Shown piece after piece: positions 16,889 to 24,780 of a stretch of 64,000 bases of DNA. The translations under genes and the position numbers were made by a program. The notes beneath the pieces were generated by a model, which searched no databases, was not told the origin of the DNA, and worked only from the letters and a program-made list of their open reading frames with translations. The stretch spans positions 120,894-184,893 of the forward strand of contig CABJBK010000007.1 in NCBI GenBank assembly GCA_902363825.1. Reading direction: 5' to 3'. Each line of letters opens with the position of its first letter. The first letter of the stretch is position 1. The stretch comes from Lachnospiraceae bacterium (GTDB taxonomy: Bacteria > Bacillota > Clostridia > Lachnospirales > Lachnospiraceae).

Positions 16889-18202
16889 TTACTTTTCATT
16901 TCTTATGTCTGTCTTTTCTGCCGCCGCAAGCGCCGCCCGGTAGACCTCCTCGAAAGCTATTTTCTTTGCTTTCGCCGCTCCTGCCACACTCTCGTACTCC
17001 GGATAGTAACGTCTGCTTCCATCCGGGTAATCGCAGACCTTGCAGAGGATCTCTCCATAAGGAGTCGAAACGGTCGCCTGCTGCCGTTTTAAGATACTGC
17101 GTTCCATCTTCTGGCGGCGGATCCCGATCGTGGTCGTCTCCTTAAAAATGATCTCTTCCATTTTTCTGATGTCCGTCTCATCACATATGACATTGATCTG
17201 ATAGCCGGGACGGTTCTTTTTCATATACACCGGCATATAGTGTACATCCCGCGCACCCGCCGCGAACAGACGCTCCGACACATACCCGAGCGCTTCCCCG
17301 GTACAGTCATCGATATTACTTTCCAGCTTGCAGATCACATCGCGCTCTTTTGCGCCCTCCTCCGGCTGTGGCTCGATCAGCATTGCCCGCAGGATGCTCG
17401 GACGCTCATACGCGCGCTTTCCTGCGCCCATCCCGATCTTCTTTATCGTAAAGGATCCGGGCAGTTTCTCCTCTGTGCGGATTGCCGCCGCGATCGCTGC
17501 TCCGGTAGGCGTGACTAACTCGCCGGTCACATCCGTGATCTTAAGCGGGATCCCATGCGCCGCCACGATATTTGCCACTGCGGGAACCGGAACCGGAAGG
17601 ATACCGTGCGCACAGCGGATCTCTCCTTTTCCCTCACAGAGCTCCGGGATCACCACATCTTTTATGCCAAGGCTATCCAGACAGACGCTGACGGAAAGGA
17701 TATCCACGATCGAATCTACGGCGCCGACCTCATGGAAATGTACATTCTCCACGGTCGTACCATGCGCTTTTGCCTCTGCCTCCGCAAGGATCCGAAAGAT
17801 CTTCTCCGCCGTTTCCTTTGCCCCTGCCGTCATATCCGCGCCCGCAATGATCGAAAGGATCTCCGAAAGCCCGCGGTGCTCATGGTGGTGTTCGTGATGA
17901 TGCTCCTCATGCTGTTCATGATGCGCATGTCCATGCCCGTCCCCATGTGGACCATTTCCATACAGATACGCCATGTCATGGTCATGGTTTTCATGTGCCG
18001 CATCCAGCCTGACATCAAAATCACAGACATCCAGGCCAGCCTTTGTCACACGGCTGATCTTCACCTGAAATCCGGGAACCGCAAGACTGTCCAGTGCCTT
18101 TTTTAAGATCTCCCTGTCCGCGCCGAGATCCAGAAGCGCAGCCACCATCATGTCCCCGCTGATCCCGGAATGACACTCGAGATATAATGTATCAGTTTTC
18201 AT
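16889..18202 (-). CDS. larC: Nickel-pincer cofactor biosynthesis protein LarC, uninterrupted
   Basis: This 437-residue nickel insertase finishes the nickel-pincer nucleotide by placing Ni into the LarE product with CTP as cofactor. Family signs are ECHSGISGDMMVAALLDLGA at the N-terminus, VHFHEVGAVDSIVDI, TPTGAAI and, in the C-terminal half, ESNIDDCTGE and PVYMKKNRPG. In L. plantarum larC is split into larC1 and larC2 and joined by frameshifting; here it is a single frame. Residues about 72-110 form a His-rich stretch (HHEQHEEHHHEHHHEH), probably a nickel reservoir. It overlaps the end of larB by 11 bases. Start ATG 18202. Confidence 0.93.
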   Translation of the reverse strand: MKTDTLYLECHSGISGDMMVAALLDLGADREILKKALDSLAVPGFQVKISRVTKAGLDVCDFDVRLDAAHENHDHDMAYLYGNGPHGDGHGHAHHEQHEEHHHEHHHEHRGLSEILSIIAGADMTAGAKETAEKIFRILAEAEAKAHGTTVENVHFHEVGAVDSIVDILSVSVCLDSLGIKDVVIPELCEGKGEIRCAHGILPVPVPAVANIVAAHGIPLKITDVTGELVTPTGAAIAAAIRTEEKLPGSFTIKKIGMGAGKRAYERPSILRAMLIEPQPEEGAKERDVICKLESNIDDCTGEALGYVSERLFAAGARDVHYMPVYMKKNRPGYQINVICDETDIRKMEEIIFKETTTIGIRRQKMERSILKRQQATVSTPYGEILCKVCDYPDGSRRYYPEYESVAGAAKAKKIAFEEVYRAALAAAEKTDIRNEK

Positions 18203-18944
18203 GTTTTACCCCCAGCCGATTGATCTGTGTCGCGATATAGCCGGCTCCATATCCGTTATCGATATTGACCACCGCAATCCCGTTCGCGCAGGAATTGATC
18301 ATGGTGAGAAGCGCGGACAGTCCATGGAAATTCGCGCCGTATCCCACCGAGGTCGGCACTGCTATGACCGGCTTGTCCACGAGACCGCCAACCACGCTGG
18401 CAAGCGCTCCCTCCATTCCGGCAACCGCAATGATGCAGTTCGCGTTCTGCACTTCTTTTAAGTTCGCGAGCAGCCGGTGTATGCCGCTCACACCCACATC
18501 ATAGATCCGCTCCACATTGCTGCCGAAATACTCTGCGGTCTGCGCCGCCTCCTCGGCTACGGAAATATCTGCGGTTCCCGCTGTACAGACCGCGATACAG
18601 CCGACATGCTGTTTTTCCTTTTTTTCAATGCGGATGATATGGGAAAGCGGATCGTACTCCGCTTCCGGATACACTTCCTGTATACGCTTTGCCTGTTCTT
18701 CGGAAGCACGGGTGCCTAACACTTCGCCCTCTTCTTCATAGATCTTACCAAAAATACGCAAAAGATGTTCCGTTGATTTTCCACTGCAAAAGATGACTTC
18801 CGCGAATCCCGAACGCAGCTTTCTGTGCGTGTCGATCTTTGCGTAGCCCATTTCTTCAAACGGCTCGCGGCGGAAAAACTGTTCTGCCTCTTCCACCGAG
18901 ATCTCGCCCGATTTCACCTTCTGCAACACTTCATGCGCTTCCAT
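18192..18944 (-). CDS. larB: Nickel-pincer cofactor biosynthesis protein LarB
   Basis: This 250-residue protein carries out the first step, carboxylating and hydrolysing nicotinic acid adenine dinucleotide to a pyridinium-3,5-dicarboxylate mononucleotide. The C-terminal half has the PurE (AIR carboxylase)-like fold: VCTAGTADISVAEEAAQTAE, YDVGVSGIHRLL, AVAGMEGALASVVGGLVDKPVIAVPTSVGYG. The N-terminus holds the short helical VLQKVKSGEISVEEAEQF segment typical of LarB. Start ATG 18944 after AGGAGG. It follows the SGNH lipoprotein by 12 bases and overlaps larC by 11. The substrate shares the nicotinate pathway with NadA at 23791-24708. Confidence 0.93.
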   Translation of the reverse strand: MEAHEVLQKVKSGEISVEEAEQFFRREPFEEMGYAKIDTHRKLRSGFAEVIFCSGKSTEHLLRIFGKIYEEEGEVLGTRASEEQAKRIQEVYPEAEYDPLSHIIRIEKKEKQHVGCIAVCTAGTADISVAEEAAQTAEYFGSNVERIYDVGVSGIHRLLANLKEVQNANCIIAVAGMEGALASVVGGLVDKPVIAVPTSVGYGANFHGLSALLTMINSCANGIAVVNIDNGYGAGYIATQINRLGVKHEN

Positions 18945-18956
18945 CTGTCATTCCTC

Positions 18957-19937
18957 CTAAAGATATCCGTCCGATCTCATTTTTTCATAAAGCTGCTCCC
19001 CGAGAATCCGGTAAAAATCCGGCGTACCATGTACAATGTCCACGCGAAGGCTCGAAGGGATCTCCCCGTCTGCCAGATCCATGAGATCCTGATCCGTCGG
19101 CGCAATGCCCGCCTCCTCTAATCCATGTTCCAACAGATACGAGCGGATGTCAAGGAAATGTGTTCCAAATGCCGCCGCAAGCTTCTCATTTACCGCCGCG
19201 ACTTCCGGGATCATCTCCTTTGAGGTCAGTCCCACCACGATATATTTCGAAGAACCGAGATACCGGATCATTTCCTTTTCCGTCGCGATCAACGTCTCTG
19301 CATCCTCCGCCGTCGGCCGGTCATTGCTTCCGATAAAAAGCACCACAATGTCATCGGGATCGATCTTTCCCGCAGCATCCATGGTGACAACCGCACCGTC
19401 CGAAACCGTGACCGCATCGCCCTTTGTCTGTCTGGTGAAATAATAATTTCCATCTTCTTCTGAATAGGAAAGTTCGCCTTTTACGCCTGCAATGTCACAG
19501 GGATTCATGCCCGCGTCTCCGAGCCGGAGCATGATCGGATCTTCGCCATCACAAAGCAGGCTCAACGCCACCGGCTCTCTCTCTGCCGGGATCGTAAAAG
19601 CCCCTGTCGTCATCGGATACAGACCCATACGGACCGCGATCTGATCTGCCTTTTCCCCGCACACACCGTAATTGTATACGGTAAGTCCGGTCTCATCCGC
19701 CAGTACCGATGGATACGTCACGCCCTCTCCACCGGTTCCGTAAGTCAGACTGTCGCCCCAGCAGACGATATCCGGCTCTTTCTCTTTGCCGGTGTCCGCC
19801 CGTTCGGTGTCCGTTCTTTCCGTCGTCTCATCGACCACATCCGCCTGTCCGCTCATCGCCTGTCTGCTGCCAACGCATCCGGTCAGCATGCAGAGCATAA
19901 GACAGCATACCGTCAGTTTTTTGTACAAACTGGACAT
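18957..19937 (-). CDS. SGNH/GDSL-type lipoprotein, putative esterase
   Basis: This 326-residue exported lipoprotein has a signal sequence ending in the lipobox LTGC (about Cys21). The SGNH hydrolase blocks are CWGDSLTYGTGG (nucleophile Ser, about residue 63), IGSND (block III) and DIVHGTP (block V, with the catalytic Asp and His). The likely role is deacylation of a carbohydrate or cell-wall polymer outside the membrane; the substrate is unknown. An 80-residue insertion rich in beta-strand pattern (about 120-200) separates blocks I and III. Start ATG 19937 after AGGAGA. It is followed by larB 12 bases later, so it shares the lar transcript. Confidence 0.85.
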   Translation of the reverse strand: MSSLYKKLTVCCLMLCMLTGCVGSRQAMSGQADVVDETTERTDTERADTGKEKEPDIVCWGDSLTYGTGGEGVTYPSVLADETGLTVYNYGVCGEKADQIAVRMGLYPMTTGAFTIPAEREPVALSLLCDGEDPIMLRLGDAGMNPCDIAGVKGELSYSEEDGNYYFTRQTKGDAVTVSDGAVVTMDAAGKIDPDDIVVLFIGSNDRPTAEDAETLIATEKEMIRYLGSSKYIVVGLTSKEMIPEVAAVNEKLAAAFGTHFLDIRSYLLEHGLEEAGIAPTDQDLMDLADGEIPSSLRVDIVHGTPDFYRILGEQLYEKMRSDGYL

Positions 19938-19966
19938 AGTAATTCTCCTGATCTCATCTGTAAAAG

Positions 19967-20410
19967 TTATTTTCGGTTGGATTGAAATTTATAAGTCGTA
20001 CCCGTGTCACGGCTTGAGATCTCATACTCGCCTTCCGCGAGTTCCTCCGGTGTCGCCATATAGCGCTCTTTCTGTGCCAAAAGCTTTTTGGTGACATCCT
20101 GCTCATCCCATTTCTTTAACAGGCGCTTCTTCTGATCTCTTGCTTTCTGATCCAGCCTGGCGTAGATCTTTTTCTCCTCCGCCTGTTTTTGCTGCTGCTT
20201 TAAACGCGTTTTCTGTTCCTCTTTCACCATTTCGAGGTAACGGTCCAGCTTGCGCATCATATCTTCCCACTCCTTTTTCGTATGAGTGGTATTTCCAAGC
20301 GTGATCTCTGCGTCATCCGCCTCCGCAGTCTTATTCTGTGCCTGTTTCTGCTTCTGCACAAACAGATCCATCGTTCCGATACGGGTATTTCCAAAGTTAT
20401 CTACCTGCAT
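19967..20410 (-). CDS. Hypothetical coiled-coil protein
   Basis: This 147-residue protein is one I do not recognise. The N-terminus (about 1-40) looks flexible. Residues about 45-120 are strongly charged and helical (many K, E, Q and R with heptad-like spacing), predicting a coiled coil. The C-terminus (EYEISSRDTGTTYKFQSN) looks like a short strand. There is no signal peptide or membrane segment. Start ATG 20410 has AGGAGG nine bases upstream. It lies 29 bases ahead of the SGNH lipoprotein gene, so it probably begins the lar transcript. Confidence 0.65.
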   Translation of the reverse strand: MQVDNFGNTRIGTMDLFVQKQKQAQNKTAEADDAEITLGNTTHTKKEWEDMMRKLDRYLEMVKEEQKTRLKQQQKQAEEKKIYARLDQKARDQKKRLLKKWDEQDVTKKLLAQKERYMATPEELAEGEYEISSRDTGTTYKFQSNRK

Positions 20411-20497
20411 ACGCAAAATCCTCCTGTTCTGTAAAAGGATACTTTTCTATACCTTATATCGGAATCTTCCCATCTTTCCTTGATAGATCCCTGTCCG

Positions 20498-21685
20498 TTA
20501 TTTTTCGTCGTATCCCTCAAGGAAACTGTGTGTCACACCGTTTTCCTTATACGCGACGATCGTATTCAAATTGACATTTTCCACACTTCGGAAAATATTT
20601 TTCTCTACATACGGATTTGTCTTTTTTAATTCCCGGATCAGTTTTTTGACCTCCATACGTTTGGAATCGGAACTTCCATCGCTGTTGCAGGTCGTGCAGG
20701 TGTCGGTAAACCGACAGGCACACTGGATAAAATGCAGTCCGTTATAATCCCGCCAGTGCTTGATGTCGTCCTCGCGGATCAGATACATCGGGCGGATCAG
20801 TTCCATTCCCTCGAAATTGGTGCTGTGCAGCTTTGGCATCATGGTCTGCACCTGTCCGCCATAGAGCATTCCCATAAGGATCGTCTCGATCACATCATCA
20901 TAGTGATGTCCCAGCGCGATCTTATTGCAGCCAAGTTCCTTTGCCTTGCTGTAAAGATAGCCCCTGCGCATTCTCGCGCACAGATAACACGGCGATTTCT
21001 CGATCTCGTAGACCGCCTCAAAAATATTTGTCTCGAAGATCGTGATCGGAATGTTTAACAGTCTTGCGTTATTTTCGATCACTTTCCGGTTTTCGGCGTT
21101 GTAGCCCGGATCCATCACAAGAAAAACGAGATCGAACGAAAACTTGTTGTGCCGCTTTAATTCCTGGAACAGCTTTGCCATCAGCATGGAATCCTTGCCG
21201 CCGGAAATACAGACTGCAACTTTATCGCCCTCTTTTAACATGTCATAGGTGTTTAAGGCTTTCGCAAAGCGGGTAAACAGCTGCTTGTGGAATTTCTTGC
21301 GGATGCTCTGCTCGATATCGGCAAGGCGGTCTTTTTCTGTATCACCTTTTTCATCGTCACTGCCCCGTTCTGTATCCGCCAGCAGCCATGCCATATAACC
21401 GCCCGTGAGATTGTATGCATCGCACCCCTGCTCGCGCAGCAGCGCGGTCGCCTCGGCGCTCGCCTCCCCACGTTTGCAGTACACAATGATTTTTTTATTT
21501 TGTTTTAACTGTTCGGATAATTCGTTTTTTTCGATCTGTTCTTTCAATTCCTCCAACGGAAGATTGATGGCATCCCCGATATGTCCGTACTGAAACGCCA
21601 TGTTATCACGCACATCCAGAAGCAGACAGCTCGCCTGCTCCATTTCTTTCCAGTCTTTTAATGAAATTTCGTAATTTTCACTCAT
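20498..21685 (-). CDS. Rhodanese-TtcA fusion, tRNA thiolation enzyme
   Basis: This 395-residue two-domain protein starts with a single rhodanese domain (about 1-105) with active-site Cys70 in VYCKRGEAS. The rest is a TtcA/TtuA-type PP-loop ATPase with SGGKDS at 161-166 and Cys233-x2-Cys236 (PCYLCARMRR), plus a third region of cysteines (CACRFTDTCTTC) where the Fe-S or zinc site would be. TtcA-type enzymes make 2-thiocytidine at tRNA position 32. The fused rhodanese could supply persulfide sulfur directly. An insertion rich in Asp and Glu links the domains. Start ATG 21685 has only a weak ribosome site (AGGAC). Confidence 0.85.
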   Translation of the reverse strand: MSENYEISLKDWKEMEQASCLLLDVRDNMAFQYGHIGDAINLPLEELKEQIEKNELSEQLKQNKKIIVYCKRGEASAEATALLREQGCDAYNLTGGYMAWLLADTERGSDDEKGDTEKDRLADIEQSIRKKFHKQLFTRFAKALNTYDMLKEGDKVAVCISGGKDSMLMAKLFQELKRHNKFSFDLVFLVMDPGYNAENRKVIENNARLLNIPITIFETNIFEAVYEIEKSPCYLCARMRRGYLYSKAKELGCNKIALGHHYDDVIETILMGMLYGGQVQTMMPKLHSTNFEGMELIRPMYLIREDDIKHWRDYNGLHFIQCACRFTDTCTTCNSDGSSDSKRMEVKKLIRELKKTNPYVEKNIFRSVENVNLNTIVAYKENGVTHSFLEGYDEK

Positions 21686-21729
21686 ATTACTTGTCCTATC
21701 TCTTATAACCTCTTCATTTTACATCACTT

Positions 21730-21761
21730 CAGGCAGCCCCGCTTTCGCATATGGCTGCCTG
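21730..21761. repeat. Perfect 9-bp inverted repeat hairpin between the SGNH and TtcA genes
   Basis: CAGGCAGCC (21730-21738) and GGCTGCCTG (21753-21761) are exact complements with a 14-base loop. No T-tract follows on either strand. It may be a weak terminator, an RNA-stabilising stem or an operator. Confidence 0.45.
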
Positions 21762-21811
21762 TCTCACTTTATCACAATATTCTGTTTCTGAAAAGCCCGT
21801 TTTGCTTCATT

Positions 21812-22444
21812 TTACGCGCTTTTGCGCTCCTCTTTTAATTTCTCGTAGATCACATCGGATAAAATCCGGTGGGATTCCAGGCTCAGATGCTCTCTGTCCG
21901 CCTCACTCGGTTTTACATAGTCCGATGCCGCAAGGAAATCACAGCCATAGTCGGACGCGATCTTTTCATAGACCTTTTTCAATTTCTTTGACGTCTCAAC
22001 GGAATTCTGATTGAACTCCTGATCGAAGCCTTCCTCCCAGACGCCCTCGCCAAGCCAGATCGGTGAGACTAAAAGGATCTTTGTCGCCGGATCCGCGCTT
22101 TTGATCTGACGGATCAGCTTTTCGATGCCTTTCCCGATCACCTCTGCGGATGCACCATACACGGTCTTGCAGTCGTTGGTGCCGAGCATGAAGATCACGC
22201 GGTGCAGCGGGCTGTGGCTCTCTAAAAGTACCGGAAGCAGATCCGCGCCCCGTCTGCCGATGCGCAGTTCGTCCTCAAAAACGGTCGTTCTGCCGCAAAG
22301 TCCTTCCTCGATCACACGGCAGTCTTCGTCTTTCAGACGTTCGGACAGGATCCCTGTCCACCGGTCCGCATATGCGTAGCGCTTTCCATTTTCCGGTATA
22401 TATCCATAAGTATTGGAATCTCCAAAACATAAGATCTGTTTCAT
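21812..22444 (-). CDS. SGNH/GDSL hydrolase, cytoplasmic arylesterase-like
   Basis: This 210-residue compact SGNH hydrolase has ILCFGDSNTYGY (block I, Ser about residue 10), GLCGRTT (block II Gly), MLGTNDCK (block III Asn) and a C-terminal His in HLSLESH. It has no signal peptide, and its size matches the intracellular SGNH/arylesterase group (TesA-like). The natural ester is unknown. ATG 22444 is the start, with AGGAGG before it; the longer frame to 22495 lies inside the patB gene. It is co-transcribed with patB, 13 bases downstream. Confidence 0.85.
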   Translation of the reverse strand: MKQILCFGDSNTYGYIPENGKRYAYADRWTGILSERLKDEDCRVIEEGLCGRTTVFEDELRIGRRGADLLPVLLESHSPLHRVIFMLGTNDCKTVYGASAEVIGKGIEKLIRQIKSADPATKILLVSPIWLGEGVWEEGFDQEFNQNSVETSKKLKKVYEKIASDYGCDFLAASDYVKPSEADREHLSLESHRILSDVIYEKLKEERKSA

Positions 22445-22457
22445 TTCCGCTCTCCTC

Positions 22458-23651
22458 CTACTGACGTACCGCGCGTTCAATGCGTTCCAGCGCATCCTTT
22501 AAAATGCTGCGCGGGCAGGCGATATTGATGCGTTCAAAGCCTTCTCCCGCCGCTCCGAAAATAGCTCCGCTGTCCAGCCAGATCCCCGCCTTTTTCGTGA
22601 GCAGTTCTTCTCTCTGCTCCTCTGTCAGTCCGAGACTGCCAAAATCCAGCCATACCAGATAGGTTCCCTCCGGCTCGATCAGTTTTACTTCCGGAAGTCT
22701 GGTCTGTAAAAATTCGCGCAGGAAATTTAAATTGCTCTTTAAATAGCCAAGCAGTTCCGCATGCCACTCGCCGCCATAACGGTATGCCGCTTCACACGCG
22801 GTAAGCCCTAAGGTATTCAGCTGGCTGTAACCTGCCGCCGCGATCTGCTTTTTAAATTTCTCACGAAGCTTTGGATTCGCGATCCAGATATTGGAGACCT
22901 GAAGTCCCGCCAGATTAAAGGTCTTGCTCGGTGCGGTGCAGGTGATCGTGCGGTTTTTCGCGTCCTCACTTAAATCTGCAAACACCTGATGCTTTCCGTT
23001 GAACACAAAATCCTCATGGATCTCGTCACTCACCACGATCACATCATATTTACGGCAGATCGCCGCGATCTTTTTAAGCTCCTCTTTTGTCCACACACGT
23101 CCCACCGGATTGTGCGGAGAGCAGAGCAGAAACAGTTTTACATGATTCTCTTTTACTTTCTGCTCAAAATCCTCAAAATTTATATGGTACTTTCCGTCCT
23201 CTTTCAGTTCCAGTGTATTATCCACAATTCTGCGTCCGTTGTCTGCGATCACTTCACTGAACGGATAGTAAACCGGCTGCTGGATGATAACTGCGTCTCC
23301 CGGCTCGGTGAACGCCTGTACTGCCATCGCGAGCGCAAATACCACGCCCGGCGTTTTCACCAGCCAGTCTTCTTTCACATGCCAGCCATGCTTTTGCTCC
23401 ATCCATGCCGCAACTGCCTCAAAATATTCTTCCTTTACCTCACTGTATCCAAAAATTCCATGTGCAACACGTTTCTCGATCGCCTGTGTGATCTCCGGTG
23501 CCACCTTGAAATCCATATCAGCCACCCAGAGCGGAAGCACATTTTCCGGTCTTCCGCGTCTCACTGCGAAATCATATTTCAGACAATTTGTATTTTTTCG
23601 ATTCACTACAATATTAAAATTGATCTTTTCCAAACTTTTCTGCTGCATCAT
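22458..23651 (-). CDS. patB: PLP-dependent aminotransferase/C-S lyase, MalY/PatB family
   Basis: This 397-residue fold-type I PLP enzyme has family marks RRGRPENVLPLWVADMDF at the N-terminus, SPHNPVGRVW, VSDEIHEDFVF and the PLP-lysine in TAPSKTFNLAGLQ. MalY/PatB enzymes act as cystathionine beta-lyases and cysteine desulfhydrases and often serve as transaminases in methionine salvage. The sulfur theme is shared with the neighbouring TtcA gene, though this may be chance. Start ATG 23651 after GGAGG; the second ATG in the pair is equally possible. It is first in a two-gene unit with the SGNH hydrolase, under the promoter at 23722-23751. Confidence 0.9.
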   Translation of the reverse strand: MMQQKSLEKINFNIVVNRKNTNCLKYDFAVRRGRPENVLPLWVADMDFKVAPEITQAIEKRVAHGIFGYSEVKEEYFEAVAAWMEQKHGWHVKEDWLVKTPGVVFALAMAVQAFTEPGDAVIIQQPVYYPFSEVIADNGRRIVDNTLELKEDGKYHINFEDFEQKVKENHVKLFLLCSPHNPVGRVWTKEELKKIAAICRKYDVIVVSDEIHEDFVFNGKHQVFADLSEDAKNRTITCTAPSKTFNLAGLQVSNIWIANPKLREKFKKQIAAAGYSQLNTLGLTACEAAYRYGGEWHAELLGYLKSNLNFLREFLQTRLPEVKLIEPEGTYLVWLDFGSLGLTEEQREELLTKKAGIWLDSGAIFGAAGEGFERINIACPRSILKDALERIERAVRQ

Positions 23652-23721
23652 AACACCTCCGCTTCCGCTCTTTTCGTTCCTTGTAAGCCCATCGTTTTTG
23701 TAGGATTTATCTTATAACTGT

Positions 23722-23751
23722 ATTATAGCGGGAAACGTAAAAAAGTGTTAA
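23722..23751 (-). promoter_or_regulatory. Predicted patB promoter
   Basis: On the minus strand: -35 TTAACA (23746-23751), 18 bases, -10 TATAAT (23722-23727). A palindrome AGTTATAGG-N5-CCTATAACT at 23770-23792, overlapping the nadA stop codon, sits 18 bases upstream of the -35. A related TATAACTG follows the -10, so the palindrome may be an operator or the nadA terminator stem. Confidence 0.6.
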
Positions 23752-23790
23752 TATATAAAACTTGTACGCAGTTATAGGTTTTTCCTATAA

Positions 23791-24708
23791 CTATCCAAGG
23801 CGTACCATTTCTTCGATGCTGTGCTTTGCCTGCAGGCGCATTTCCTCGTCTAAAACGATCTCCTCGCCGCCGGTGCCGTTCAATACGCGTAACACATCGA
23901 CCAGTGTCGTTGCTTTCATGTTGTGACAGACACAATCTTTGGAAAGCGCGAAAAATGCCTTGTCCGGGCAGGAAAACTGCAGATGCTGTACAATGCTGTT
24001 TTCGGTTCCGATGATAAATTCCTTCGCCTCGCTCTTTTCGGCAAAATCCATGATCCCTGTTGTGCTGCCTACATAATCCGCCTCTGCGACTACTTCCGGC
24101 AGGCATTCCGGATGAACGAGTAAAAGCGCTTCCGGATGAGCGGCACGCGCTCTCTTTACATCCTTTACCGACATGCGCACATGCGTCGGGCATCCGCCAT
24201 GCACCAGCTTGATGTTTTTGTCCGGCAGCTGTTTTTTGATATAATCACCCAGATTGCAGTCCGGTATAAAAAGAATGTCTTTATTTTCTATATTAGATAT
24301 GATCTTAATAGCAGAAGAAGACGTCACGCAGACATCACAGAGTGTCTTTAACTTCGCCGTTGTGTTGATGTAAGCCACAACCGTGTAGCCCGGATACATT
24401 TCCTTTAACTGGGATAACATATCGTAATCCAGCTGTTCTGCCATCGGGCAGCCCGCGCTCGGGTTGGAAAGATATACTGTCTTCTGCGGGGAAAGGATCT
24501 TGGTCGTTTCCGCCATGAAACGGACACCGCACATCAAAACGTTCTGCTGCGGTACTTCCACTGCCTTTTTACTTAACGCGTAAGAATCTCCCACGATATC
24601 TGCCACTTCCAGGATCTCCTGGGACTGATAACAGTGTGCCAGAATACAGAAATCCTTTTCTTTTTTCAACTCCATGATCTGCTTTTGTATTTCCGCGATC
24701 GTATTCAT
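23791..24708 (-). CDS. nadA: Quinolinate synthase A
   Basis: This 305-residue Fe-S enzyme condenses iminoaspartate with dihydroxyacetone phosphate to quinolinate in NAD synthesis. Family motifs are LAHCYQSQEI, GDSYALSKKA, VRFMAETTKIL, NPSAGCPMAEQ, VHPECLPEVV, GSTTGIM and KDCVCHNMK. Candidate cluster ligands are Cys87, a central Cys, and Cys259 or Cys261. The usual partners nadB and nadC are not adjacent, so either they lie elsewhere or iminoaspartate comes from another enzyme. Start ATG 24708 with AAGGAG. A strong 12-bp inverted repeat sits in its leader at 24726-24762. Confidence 0.93.
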   Translation of the reverse strand: MNTIAEIQKQIMELKKEKDFCILAHCYQSQEILEVADIVGDSYALSKKAVEVPQQNVLMCGVRFMAETTKILSPQKTVYLSNPSAGCPMAEQLDYDMLSQLKEMYPGYTVVAYINTTAKLKTLCDVCVTSSSAIKIISNIENKDILFIPDCNLGDYIKKQLPDKNIKLVHGGCPTHVRMSVKDVKRARAAHPEALLLVHPECLPEVVAEADYVGSTTGIMDFAEKSEAKEFIIGTENSIVQHLQFSCPDKAFFALSKDCVCHNMKATTLVDVLRVLNGTGGEEIVLDEEMRLQAKHSIEEMVRLG

Positions 24709-24725
24709 AATTGTTCTCCTTTACA

Positions 24726-24762
24726 AAAACAGATGATACACCCTATGCATATCATCTGTTTT
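24726..24762 (-). promoter_or_regulatory. 12-bp inverted repeat in the nadA leader (attenuator, terminator or operator)
   Basis: AAAACAGATGAT (24726-24737) and ATCATCTGTTTT (24751-24762) are exact complements with a 13-base loop. On the minus strand the stem ends in CTGTTTTTG, directly before the nadA ribosome site. Possible promoters lie just upstream (TTGCGT-N17-TATATT). It may end transcripts from the upstream membrane-protein genes, attenuate nadA, or bind a niacin-responsive repressor. The sequence does not decide. Confidence 0.5.
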
Positions 24763-24780
24763 ATAGCTTTAACCTAGTAA

